33,910 nucleotides of DNA, taken from positions 44,829 to 78,738 of the forward strand of contig DDBL01000240.1 in the NCBI GenBank assembly GCA_002333425.1, given 5' to 3'. Numbering within the stretch: the first letter of the stretch is position 1; the number at the start of each line of letters is the position of its first letter. The notes under the pieces are model-generated. The model searched no databases and was not told the DNA's origin. It saw only the letters and a program-made list of their open reading frames with translations. Source of the stretch: Leptospiraceae bacterium UBA2033. GTDB lineage: Bacteria > Spirochaetota > Leptospiria > Leptospirales > Leptospiraceae. Positions 24,171 through 31,935 of the stretch are shown here, piece by piece. The position numbers and the translations under genes were made by a program.

Positions 24171-24202
24171 AGCCACTAACTAACTTAGGTTAGTTAGTGG
24201 CT
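24171..24202 (+). terminator. Rho-independent terminator after flgE
   Basis: A perfect 14-bp stem AGCCACTAACTAAC (24171-24184) / GTTAGTTAGTGGCT (24189-24202) with loop TTAG, followed by the T-rich run TTTCTTTTTAAAT. It lies 30 bases after the flgE stop and would end the fliK-flgD-flgE transcript. It is an unusually long, perfect stem. Confidence 0.9.
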
Positions 24203-24360
24203 TTTCTTTTTAAATATTTAAAAATAGATAAAAACTGAAACTAAAAACAAAAAAGTATTTGTATTTTATCGGTAAATAGTAAAACTTAATTGTCTTTGGA
24301 ATTACTGACTCTTTACAAAAGAATTTGGTGGTTTAATTACTTTACAAAAAAGGGAAGAAA

Positions 24361-26331
24361 TTGCAGTTAAATCAATTCATAATATCTGATATACCTGATC
24401 TGGAATCAAAAGTTTCTTCTTTCGCGAAGCAGATCAATGGGAATTTTTATACCCTTTCGCAAATGAATGAATTTCCTGATCATTCAGAGCGTTTTATAAA
24501 AGTTGTTTTTTACTTTAGAAAAGAAACTCTTCAAAATTCTCAAAAAGAAATTAGAAGCCTACTCAAATTCAATCCGAATATTCTTGCCTTATTAATCGTG
24601 AATGCTCCGCCGGAAGAAAATATTTTTGAGACAACTGGTTTAGAAAATGATCTCTTTTTTTCTAATATTGAAGATACGGTGCCTGCTGTATTTTTATCGA
24701 AGACTCTCGTAAATGCTTTTAGTTTTTTGCAACTTCGTTTAGAAAGTTTTGAACTGCAATATAAAGTCAATCTTAGTACGAGTCATATTTCTAAACTGAC
24801 TAGAATCGGTGTTAGCCTTTCAAACGAGAAAGATTTTACAAAACTACTACGAGACATTCTATATAGTTCTCGTGAAATTTCTGTCGCAGATTCTGGATCT
24901 CTTTACTTAATTGATAAAGATGAAAAAGGAAATCCAAAAAATTTACGTTTCAAAATTTCTGCTATGGATCTAAATAGTAGTGAATTTATTTTACCGATCA
25001 ACAAACAAAGTATCGCAGGTTACGTCGCGTTTACCGGTAAAGTTCTAAATATTCCAGATGTATACAATCTTCCTAAAGACGTTGAATATAGCTTTAATCG
25101 TGATTTTGATAAAGTAAAAAATTATCATTCCAAGAGTATGTTAGTTGTTCCAATGAAAAACTATCTAGGCGAAGTAATTGGGGTAATACAGCTTATTAAC
25201 CGCAAGAAGAATTTTAATAACAAACTTACCGTAGAACAAATGCGTGGCAATGATGTTATGCCTTTTGATAAATATTCAGAGGAACTTGTGATGAGTGTTG
25301 CCGGGCAAGCTGCTGTAGCTATTCAAAACAATAATCTAATTCAAGATATAGAAACCTTGTTTGAAGGATTTGTAACTGCCTCAGTAAGTGCAATTGAAGC
25401 ACGGGATCCTACCACAAGTGGTCATTCTTTTAGAGTGGCACTCCTTACTGTAGGTCTTGCTGAAACTGTAGATAAAATTACGACTGGAAAATTTTCTAAT
25501 ATTAAGTTTACTCATGAGCAGATGAAAGAAATACGTTATGCGTCACTGCTTCATGATTTTGGGAAAGTAGGGGTTCGAGAGAAAGTTCTAGTTAAGTCTA
25601 AAAAACTTGAACCACATGAACTTGAGTTAATTAAATGGCGTTTTTATTACATGAAAAAAGATTTACAAGAGCGGTTTACGACCCGTAAACTTGACTATGT
25701 GAAGAGAAATGGAAATACAGGTTTTACAGAATTTGAAAAAGCATTAGATATGGAATATCTCATGGAAAGTAAAAAGTTGGAAGATATGTTGCAAGTAATT
25801 GTTTCTTCTAATGAGCCTACCATTTTAGAACAAGGAAATTCTCAATTGCTGGAAGATATTTCCAAAATGAATTTTTCTTTTTATGATGGCACGGAACAAC
25901 CAGTTCTTACTTCTACTGAGTTAAATTATTTATCTATTAGAAAAGGTTCCTTAGATTTTGACGAACGAAAAGAAATCGAATCACACGTAGAACATACATT
26001 TCAATTTTTAAGTAAAATTCCTTGGACATCAGGTCTCAAGATGGTTCCAAGCATTGCTCATGCCCATCATGAAAAATTAAATGGTAACGGATATCCTCGT
26101 GGTCTTCACGCCTCGGAAATTCCTGTCCAATCAAAGATGATGACTATTGCGGATATTTTTGATGCGTTAACCGATAAGGATAGACCGTATAAAAAAGCAG
26201 TACCACTTGAAAGGGCTTTAGATATTTTAAAAATGGAAGTGAAAGATCATCATGTAGATGGTGACTTACTAAATATTTTTATTGAATCAAAAGTTTTTGA
26301 AAAATTAAATACACATAAACAAATTGGATAA
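24361..26331 (+). CDS. GAF and HD-GYP domain protein (putative cyclic-di-GMP phosphodiesterase)
   Basis: A 656-residue cytoplasmic protein. Residues 1-140 are an unassigned N-terminal region. Residues about 145-325 are a GAF domain (ISVADSGSLYLIDKDEKGNP, SKSMLVVPMKNYLGEVIGVI). Residues about 335-650 are HD-GYP: GHSFRVA with His355, LLHDFGKVG with His398-Asp399, AHAHHEKLNGNGYPRGL with His569-His570 and GYP 577-579, and IADIFDALTDKDRPYKKA. HD-GYP enzymes hydrolyse cyclic-di-GMP at a metal centre, and the visible metal ligands are present. About 105 residues (roughly 425-530) are inserted between the HD motif and the HHE motif. The start is TTG 24361, with AGGGAAG a few bases upstream; the next ATG is 34 codons in. 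It sits downstream of the hook genes but behind a terminator. Confidence 0.88.
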   Translation: MQLNQFIISDIPDLESKVSSFAKQINGNFYTLSQMNEFPDHSERFIKVVFYFRKETLQNSQKEIRSLLKFNPNILALLIVNAPPEENIFETTGLENDLFFSNIEDTVPAVFLSKTLVNAFSFLQLRLESFELQYKVNLSTSHISKLTRIGVSLSNEKDFTKLLRDILYSSREISVADSGSLYLIDKDEKGNPKNLRFKISAMDLNSSEFILPINKQSIAGYVAFTGKVLNIPDVYNLPKDVEYSFNRDFDKVKNYHSKSMLVVPMKNYLGEVIGVIQLINRKKNFNNKLTVEQMRGNDVMPFDKYSEELVMSVAGQAAVAIQNNNLIQDIETLFEGFVTASVSAIEARDPTTSGHSFRVALLTVGLAETVDKITTGKFSNIKFTHEQMKEIRYASLLHDFGKVGVREKVLVKSKKLEPHELELIKWRFYYMKKDLQERFTTRKLDYVKRNGNTGFTEFEKALDMEYLMESKKLEDMLQVIVSSNEPTILEQGNSQLLEDISKMNFSFYDGTEQPVLTSTELNYLSIRKGSLDFDERKEIESHVEHTFQFLSKIPWTSGLKMVPSIAHAHHEKLNGNGYPRGLHASEIPVQSKMMTIADIFDALTDKDRPYKKAVPLERALDILKMEVKDHHVDGDLLNIFIESKVFEKLNTHKQIG

Positions 26332-26343
26332 AGTCTAAAAAGT

Positions 26344-27183
26344 ATGTCAGAACAACCATTAAAAAATTGTAATCTCTTAATAACAGGAATCACAGATTCA
26401 GGATCACTTGCCCTCGCTGCTGCAAAACAAACTCAGAAAGAAGGAGCCAAGTTAATTTGTACGGGTTTAGGTTTGACACCTTTTCACCAAAATTTATCAG
26501 ATAAAGCTAAAGCATATTTAGAAAAAACTTATTCTGATTTTCAAGAAACCATAGCGAAAGAATTGGGATCGGATACTATTACTTTGCCGCTAGATGTGAC
26601 GATAGATGCAAGTATAGAAGAAGCAACAAACATACTCAAGCAAAAAGGAATTAAACTAAATGGTCTTCTCCATTCGATAGCGATGGATAAAACGATTAGA
26701 GCAGGTTCTGTAAAACCTTTGCTTGAAGTGACTAGGGAAGAATTTATGGGAGCTATGGATGTTTCAGCTTATTCCCTAATCGCACTTACCCGAAGTCTAC
26801 TGAATCATGATGTACTCCAGAAAAATTCCTCAATTTTATCTTTAAGTTATCTCGGTGCCGAAAAAATTGTTCGTCACCCGTATAAGAATGTTGGTGTTGC
26901 TAAGGCAGCTCTTGAGCGGATAACAAGAGAGTTGGCTTTCGAGTTAGGTAAATCTCATAATATTAAAGTAAATTCAATTCGTTTTTCTCCCTTTACAGGA
27001 AGTAAGGCGGGTGGAGCAATTCAAGGACTCAAAGAAGCATTGGATTTTGCACAGGAAAATTCTCCTATGGGAAATGCATTACCTGAAGACCTTGGATATG
27101 AAGTTGCTTATTTACTCAGACCATACGGGCGGATAACAGGAGAAATTCGCCATGTGGATGGTGGATACAATATCAGAGCCTAG
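26344..27183 (+). CDS. fabI: FabI-type enoyl-[acyl-carrier-protein] reductase
   Basis: A 279-residue SDR-fold protein of the FabI class, which reduces enoyl-ACP with NAD(P)H in the last step of fatty-acid elongation. The catalytic region is FabI-like: SYLGAEKIVRHPYKNVGVAK gives Tyr169, Tyr180 and Lys187, matching the FabI Y-x10-Y-x6-K layout. LNGLLHSIAM and the C-terminal YLLRPYGRITGEIRHVDGGY also fit. Two parts diverge from typical FabI: the N-terminal cofactor loop reads TGITDSGSLALAAA, and the usual GPIRTLAA-type substrate loop reads SPFTGSKAGG. It may therefore be a divergent reductase. It starts 12 bases after the HD-GYP gene and overlaps tsaB by 4 bases at its end. Confidence 0.75.
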   Translation: MSEQPLKNCNLLITGITDSGSLALAAAKQTQKEGAKLICTGLGLTPFHQNLSDKAKAYLEKTYSDFQETIAKELGSDTITLPLDVTIDASIEEATNILKQKGIKLNGLLHSIAMDKTIRAGSVKPLLEVTREEFMGAMDVSAYSLIALTRSLLNHDVLQKNSSILSLSYLGAEKIVRHPYKNVGVAKAALERITRELAFELGKSHNIKVNSIRFSPFTGSKAGGAIQGLKEALDFAQENSPMGNALPEDLGYEVAYLLRPYGRITGEIRHVDGGYNIRA

Positions 27184-27827
27184 GATTTATGCGCGTAAGT
27201 CTCTCTCATATAATTAGGGAGCAGCGCATTATAGGAATTATTCTCTAAAGTTAAATTTCTGAGAAGAATCATTTTTTGTTTTAGAATAGGCATTGGATTT
27301 GGTAGTAGAGAAAGTATATTTTGAGTATGCTCTACTAAGTCATTATCAGAAATTACAATTGAACCTTCCAAATCTTCTTTGAAAAGATTTTTAATTTCTG
27401 CTGGAGCTATATCAAACGTTCCTTTATAAACTTTACCGTCCGAGTATCCTATGAATACTTTTTTTTGTTTTCCATCAATTGCTGTAATCACTGGAGACTT
27501 AAAGTAATCTGCATAGTAAGTTGCATACATCTCAATTGTATCAAGTCCGTAAGTTGGAATTTTCCAAATTTGTGCAAGGTTTCTGGCTGTTGAAACTGAA
27601 ATTCTAATTCCTGTAAATGAACCAGGACCTTTACAGCATACAATCATATCTGGCTTATCCCAGTTAGCCGCTTCTAGACCTAATTTAATATCATTTAAAA
27701 GTCGATAGGAAGCTTCTCTAGGATGATTTCCTGAATAAAAATAATTTTCTTTTATTTCGGATTCGGTTAGTGTATAAAGCCCAACAAGAATAAAATCACA
27801 GCTTGTATCAAAAAATAAAATACGCAT
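27180..27827 (-). CDS. tsaB: tRNA threonylcarbamoyladenosine modification protein TsaB
   Basis: A 215-residue protein of the ASKHA fold. TsaB is the scaffold partner of TsaD (with TsaE) in making t6A37 on ANN-decoding tRNAs. Signatures: N-terminal RILFFDTSCDFILVGL, the diagnostic KGPGSFTGIRISVSTARNLA at about 66-84, and PVITAIDGKQKKVFIGYS. It is normal length. It is convergent with fabI (4-base overlap of stops) and downstream of the lipoprotein-porin pair at 49 bases. Confidence 0.93.
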   Translation of the reverse strand: MRILFFDTSCDFILVGLYTLTESEIKENYFYSGNHPREASYRLLNDIKLGLEAANWDKPDMIVCCKGPGSFTGIRISVSTARNLAQIWKIPTYGLDTIEMYATYYADYFKSPVITAIDGKQKKVFIGYSDGKVYKGTFDIAPAEIKNLFKEDLEGSIVISDNDLVEHTQNILSLLPNPMPILKQKMILLRNLTLENNSYNALLPNYMRETYAHKS

Positions 27828-27876
27828 TTGATTACAAGCTTGTGGATATTGCTAATTTGGTCTATTGATATTTTAA

Positions 27877-28368
27877 CTAAAACCCTGCCGCAGTGATTGC
27901 TGCTCTAGAACAAGGATTATTGTTTGGATCACAGGAATACAAGCGGAAGTTGAAACTTTGACTAGAATCAGGTCTTTGGGTTGAGCTTCCTAAATTAGTA
28001 TTGTTTGTGCCTGTAAAACGAAGTGCTGCACAATTAGAAGTAGACAGTGCATACTTTTTATAATCGGAGTTGAAAAGTCCACCCCCGCCACCTGCTGGTG
28101 TATTATAGTAATTGGAGGGACTTACTATTATTCCGCCAATTGTAAATGTATCAAAGCATTGACCAGTGAAAGAAAGATTTGATAAATCTGCTCTGGTTAT
28201 TATAAGAAGAGATCCATTGGTATACTGATCAGTAGCCGTTCCGTTTGCCCAATTGTTCATGACTAATGCCGTTAATCCGCTTCTATCTTGTTTTTTAGTT
28301 TGAATACAATTTACATTTGTAGCTATCGCGATTATGAATAAAAGAAGTTTTATATAGTTTGTTCTCAT
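27877..28368 (-). CDS. Putative lipoprotein downstream of porin
   Basis: A 163-residue protein I do not recognise. The N-terminus MRTNYIKLLLFIIAIATNVNC is a signal peptide with a relaxed spirochaetal lipobox, lipid Cys21. The mature part is rich in Asn, Thr, Ser and Gly with a run of five Gly, and has further Cys residues (near 72, 113, 150 and 157) that could pair into disulfides. It begins 13 bases after the porin stop, with Shine-Dalgarno AAGGAA, so the two are probably one transcript. It may be a surface or periplasmic partner of the porin. Confidence 0.7.
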   Translation of the reverse strand: MRTNYIKLLLFIIAIATNVNCIQTKKQDRSGLTALVMNNWANGTATDQYTNGSLLIITRADLSNLSFTGQCFDTFTIGGIIVSPSNYYNTPAGGGGGLFNSDYKKYALSTSNCAALRFTGTNNTNLGSSTQRPDSSQSFNFRLYSCDPNNNPCSRAAITAAGF

Positions 28369-28381
28369 TTTTTATTTCCTT

Positions 28382-30109
28382 TTAGTTTTGTCTGTAACTA
28401 TAAGCTTCTGGTGAAATAGTTCCTGTCCAAAAATTACCTTGCAGTTGTAAGTAAATTCGTCTATCGTCTATCGCAGTGTAATTTCCTGTATTTGGATTTA
28501 CGTCAAATTTATTTCCAAGGATTTGATAGAACAATTGCGCCTTGAAATGATGTTTATCTCCAAAGAAATTTATACCTGCCCAATAGACTCGTAGTATATC
28601 GTTTGGATTATTGCTATTTCCATCTCTATGAAAATCACCTCTTATTTCTTCATACTTTAAGACTGGCATTAAATAGAATTTTTCTCCTACTTTAAAGTTG
28701 TAACCAACAGTTGTATGCCACGCATTTAAGTTATTGGAAGCTGCACCGGTAAATCGTGTGTATGCGCCACTAATGTAACCGCCTTGGTAAGTGAACGTAT
28801 AATCGTAAGTATGCCCCACTAATCCAAAACTAGGTCTGCCTGGAGTTGTAACATTATTTTGGACATTATAATTGGGAAGAGTCATAACGATGTTATTGAC
28901 GGTTGAATTAACGGTAGTTCCTCTATCTGGGTTTGATTGTTGACCGTTTAACAAGTTGAATGCATTTGTAGTGCCGGGAGTAAACTCAGGAACGGACAGA
29001 GTGTTAGGCTGGTAGTTTGCAGTTTGCACCATACCTGCTCCAAGAGATAATTTCATGTCTCTTTGAAATACTTCCTCACCTTCCTGCCAGTTTACTTCTT
29101 TTCCATCTGCTTCTCTTTTTAGACCGCCAAATACATTGTATTGTATTCTAGCATAATAAGTAGGAGAAATCAAAACTGTTCCCCAGCGGTTAGCCGTTGT
29201 TAGATCCTGCCTGCGTCCTGTTCCATAATCCCCGCCCGCACCTTTTCCATTTCCAACCATTAAAGAAACTTGTAAATATTTTTCCCATTTATTCCCTAAT
29301 CTTTGCAAAGGGTTTGCAGAGACCATCATTCCAATATCGAACTGCGGTATTGCATTTGTGATGATACTTCGTTCAAGTGTTATAAAATTAGCGGATGATT
29401 GAAGGTATTCCCTTGTAAATTGAGTATTGATTTGACCGAACGTTAGGCGAAGTCCTGCGTATGGATGTTTTGCATAAACAGATGCATCATGAATATGACC
29501 TCTATTATCTGTCATTCTAACATTGTTAACCACTGGGGTAGTAACTGTTTCAATTACTCCATTGTTATTTTCTACCGAAGTAACAACATTTGTGGTGGTA
29601 GTTACGGTGTTCACTCTATTTACCATATTTTCCATACGAAATTGAACATTTAGTCCCCACCAGTCGTTTTCATACGTTGCCCCAAATCGTACGCGCCTGA
29701 AATTCCAATCTAAGGCATTAAAATCCGAATGACCATTGCTATAGGGAGATTGTATGCTTCCACTTACTCCTCTAAACTGCACTCTTCCGTAGATAGTAAG
29801 TTTTTCTTTCCTAGTATCATCCGGTCTATGTGCAAATGCATCAGGCAAAGTTGTTATATTGGAGTTTAATAGAGGTTTTGCGTATTCGATTTTGACTCGA
29901 CCAGTTCCTGGCTTTGTGAAAATTTGTCCCGTATTTGGGTCTTCATATAATTCTGTATAACTTTTAGAGTTAGTTTCTGCTATTGGTTTAGAATTTTCTT
30001 TAGTTGGTTCTACTGATTTATCATCCTCTGTTTTAGAAATTTCTGTTTGTGCAAAAAGTGAGAGTGCACCCAGAAAGATCATAAAAGGAAATATCTTCAT
30101 TTGTTTCAT
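28382..30109 (-). CDS. Outer-membrane porin, OprO/OprP-like
   Basis: A 575-residue beta-barrel protein. The signal peptide is residues 1-20 (MKQMKIFPFMIFLGALSLFA). A polar Lys/Glu/Ser-rich linker follows to about residue 75. The barrel then shows alternating strands typical of the phosphate-selective porin O/P family: EKLTIYGRVQFRGVSGSI, WNFRRVRFGATYENDWWGLN, GLRLTFGQINTQFTREYLQS, FDIGMMVSANPLQRLGNKWE, GYNFKVGEKFYLMPVLKYEE and KHHFKAQLFYQILG. The solute is not known. The C-terminus (SPEAYSYRQN) does not end in the usual aromatic residue, which is atypical; no frameshift was seen to account for it. Confidence 0.8.
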   Translation of the reverse strand: MKQMKIFPFMIFLGALSLFAQTEISKTEDDKSVEPTKENSKPIAETNSKSYTELYEDPNTGQIFTKPGTGRVKIEYAKPLLNSNITTLPDAFAHRPDDTRKEKLTIYGRVQFRGVSGSIQSPYSNGHSDFNALDWNFRRVRFGATYENDWWGLNVQFRMENMVNRVNTVTTTTNVVTSVENNNGVIETVTTPVVNNVRMTDNRGHIHDASVYAKHPYAGLRLTFGQINTQFTREYLQSSANFITLERSIITNAIPQFDIGMMVSANPLQRLGNKWEKYLQVSLMVGNGKGAGGDYGTGRRQDLTTANRWGTVLISPTYYARIQYNVFGGLKREADGKEVNWQEGEEVFQRDMKLSLGAGMVQTANYQPNTLSVPEFTPGTTNAFNLLNGQQSNPDRGTTVNSTVNNIVMTLPNYNVQNNVTTPGRPSFGLVGHTYDYTFTYQGGYISGAYTRFTGAASNNLNAWHTTVGYNFKVGEKFYLMPVLKYEEIRGDFHRDGNSNNPNDILRVYWAGINFFGDKHHFKAQLFYQILGNKFDVNPNTGNYTAIDDRRIYLQLQGNFWTGTISPEAYSYRQN

Positions 30110-30409
30110 ATTTACAATACCTTATGTTCTGAAATTTTATTGTAAGTAGTTATTTTTTCTTTTTAATATGTGGATAGCTTTTTTTTGTTAGGAAAATTTT
30201 GTAAGCCCAAATTTAGGAAATAAAAATGAGTAAAAATTCTATAATCTAGTCATGTAAGAATCCAATTATTTTGTTTTTGCCTCTGCTTATGGAAATTTAA
30301 TTTAGCTAATAATATGTATTATTCTCGTATTTTTTGTTATCGTAGAAACAGTGAAAATGTAATAAAATGCCAATCTCAACAGTATCTACGATATATTTCA
30401 GATTAATTC
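30110..30409. other. AT-rich intergenic stretch upstream of the porin
   Basis: 300 bases, very AT-rich, with no open frame of note. It must contain the porin promoter on the minus strand. TACAAT lies about 40 bases upstream of the porin ATG, but the -35 region is poor. I see no strong hairpin, and no terminator for the acyl-CoA dehydrogenase transcript that ends at 30410. Confidence 0.5.
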
Positions 30410-31585
30410 TTAAAAGTCATTCTTCCCACTCATTAGGTTGCGGGCAATGACCATTTTGTGCACTTCACTTGGTCCGTCAGCAAGTCTTGCTGCTCTTGCA
30501 TCGCGGTAGAATAATTCTAATTTCAAATCGCGGCTATAACCAAGAGAGCCGCAAATTTGAATAGCACGGTCTACGCATTTGCAAAGAATTTCGCTCACAT
30601 GCCATTTCGCCATGGAAATAATTTGTCTTGTATCTCCTCCTTTTTGCAATGTATCAGCAGCTTTTATAGTAAGTAAAAAACCAGATTCTATTTCGAGTGC
30701 AGATTCGGCAAACATCCATTGAATTCCTTGGTGCTCTGAAAGTTTTGATCCGAATACTTCTCTTTTTTTAGCAAATTCTCTAGCTATTTCCATTGATCGT
30801 CGCGCTAAACCAATCCAGCGCATACAGTGCGTTAGTCTAGCTGGACCGAGTCTCTCTTGTGTCCACTTAAATCCTTCTCCTACTTTCCCTAATATCATGG
30901 ATTGAGAGATTTCAACATTTTCAAATTTTAATTCGCAGTGTCCTCCTTGTCCATGAGATCCCATCGTATCAACTTCTCGCACCATCGTATAACCAGGCGC
31001 ATCGGTTGGGACTAGAAATAAAGTAGAACGACGAAAACTTCCGTTTACTTTTGACATAACGATTAGAAACTTAGAACCGTTAGCCCCAGTGCAATACCAC
31101 TTGTGACCATTTAATATGTATTTGTCGCCTACCTTTTCCGCATTGGTCATCAGAGATTGTGGATCAGACCCCGCTCCAGGTGCTGGTTCAGTCATTGCAA
31201 ATCCTGAACGAATTTCTCCTTTGATAAGAGGGTAATAATACTTATCCTTTTGTTCTTTATTAGCTGCTAAATGAAGTAAATGCATATTACCCTCATCCGG
31301 TGCATCACAGTTAAACACGAAAGGAGCGATAGGTGACCGACCAAGTTCACTAAATATTATGGCAGTTCCCACTGAATCGAGTCCAAGCCCTCCTTCCGAT
31401 TTTGGTAAATGCGGTGTCCAGAGTCCGGCTGCTTTTACCTTTTGCCTTAGGTCTTGTGCGACTGTTTCGGGTAGTCGACCAATTGTATAGTCATAATCTT
31501 TTTCGTGAGGCATCACAACTGTCTCCACGAATTCTCTCGTCTTGATTCTTAATTCTTCTACTTCTTTTGGTACATCAAAATCCAT
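30410..31585 (-). CDS. Acyl-CoA dehydrogenase family protein
   Basis: A 391-residue FAD-dependent enzyme for alpha-beta oxidation of acyl-CoA. Signatures: SGFAMTEPAPGAGSDPQSLM (FAD loop), YILNGHKWYCTGANGSKFLI, QERLGPARLTHCMRWIGLAR, REVFGSKLSEHQGIQWMFAE and QICGSLGYSRDLKLELFYRD. The end reads RAARLADGPSEVHKMVIARN, as in ACAD10/11-like members, where the catalytic acid is the Asp in ADGP rather than the usual Glu (inference from family). I set the start at ATG 31585, with AGAGGATAAC just upstream. A longer open frame to 31789 only translates the repeat block and is not part of the protein. Confidence 0.93.
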   Translation of the reverse strand: MDFDVPKEVEELRIKTREFVETVVMPHEKDYDYTIGRLPETVAQDLRQKVKAAGLWTPHLPKSEGGLGLDSVGTAIIFSELGRSPIAPFVFNCDAPDEGNMHLLHLAANKEQKDKYYYPLIKGEIRSGFAMTEPAPGAGSDPQSLMTNAEKVGDKYILNGHKWYCTGANGSKFLIVMSKVNGSFRRSTLFLVPTDAPGYTMVREVDTMGSHGQGGHCELKFENVEISQSMILGKVGEGFKWTQERLGPARLTHCMRWIGLARRSMEIAREFAKKREVFGSKLSEHQGIQWMFAESALEIESGFLLTIKAADTLQKGGDTRQIISMAKWHVSEILCKCVDRAIQICGSLGYSRDLKLELFYRDARAARLADGPSEVHKMVIARNLMSGKNDF

Positions 31586-31678
31586 GTTATCCTCTTTTTT
31601 TTTTGCCACAGAGGCACTGAGACACAGAGAGGGTTGAGGTTTAGCTAACGTAAGTTCAATGTATAGATTCACACTTGA

Positions 31679-31752
31679 TGTCACCCCCGAAAATTTCAGT
31701 CGGTGGTCTCCAAGAACTAGAGATTCCCAACAGAAAATTTTGGGAATGACAA
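31679..31752. repeat. Dispersed palindromic repeat, copy 2
   Basis: Starts TGTCACCCCCGAAAATTTC and ends GGGAATGACAA. The final 32 bases (31721-31752) equal 6866-6897 of copy 1 except for one base. The left half is shorter and more degraded than in copy 1. It has the same orientation as copy 1. Confidence 0.75.
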
Positions 31753-31760
31753 CTAGCTTA

Positions 31761-31888
31761 ATTTCATTAGACTTGTTGCGAAATAACATTTGTCATAGTG
31801 AGCTCGTCGAACTATACTTAATGAAATAAGCATCCTTCGACAGGCTCTGGATGACATTAGACTAATTTTGCAACAAGTCTATTGAAAT
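31761..31888. repeat. 24-bp inverted repeat enclosing a TGTCAT...ATGACA element
   Basis: 31761-31784 and 31865-31888 are reverse complements at 22 of 24 positions (core AGACTTGTTGC / GCAACAAGTCT). Inside, 31791-31856 begins TGTCATAGTGAGCTCGTCGA and ends CCTTCGACAGGCTCTGGATG then ACA. This is a type of dispersed intergenic repeat I have seen in many unrelated bacterial genomes. The arrangement looks like one repeat inserted in another. Confidence 0.7.
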
Positions 31889-31935
31889 AATTAAAATCTA
31901 AAACTCTCTGTGTCTCTGTGCCTTTGTGGCTAATC

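Larger units (their letters stand above)
31605..31930. repeat. Large inverted repeat: CAGAG-type arms enclosing other repeat elements
   Basis: The left arm 31605-31631 (GCCACAGAGGCACTGAGACA...) and right arm 31904-31930 are reverse complements at 25 of 27 positions, 272 bases apart. The block between acyl-CoA dehydrogenase (start 31585) and the MDR gene (end 31936) is almost entirely repeats: a palindromic element at 31679-31752 and a second inverted repeat at 31761-31888. Related single arms occur at 33094-33118 and 18213-18236. No gene lies here. Confidence 0.75.

Noticed and set aside
31586..31789. N-terminal extension of acyl-CoA dehydrogenase
   Set aside because: It translates repeat DNA; a good ribosome site and family start lie at 31585.
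31605..31930. CRISPR array
   Set aside because: The repeats are inverted and nested, with no regular direct repeats and unique spacers, and no cas genes are in the window.
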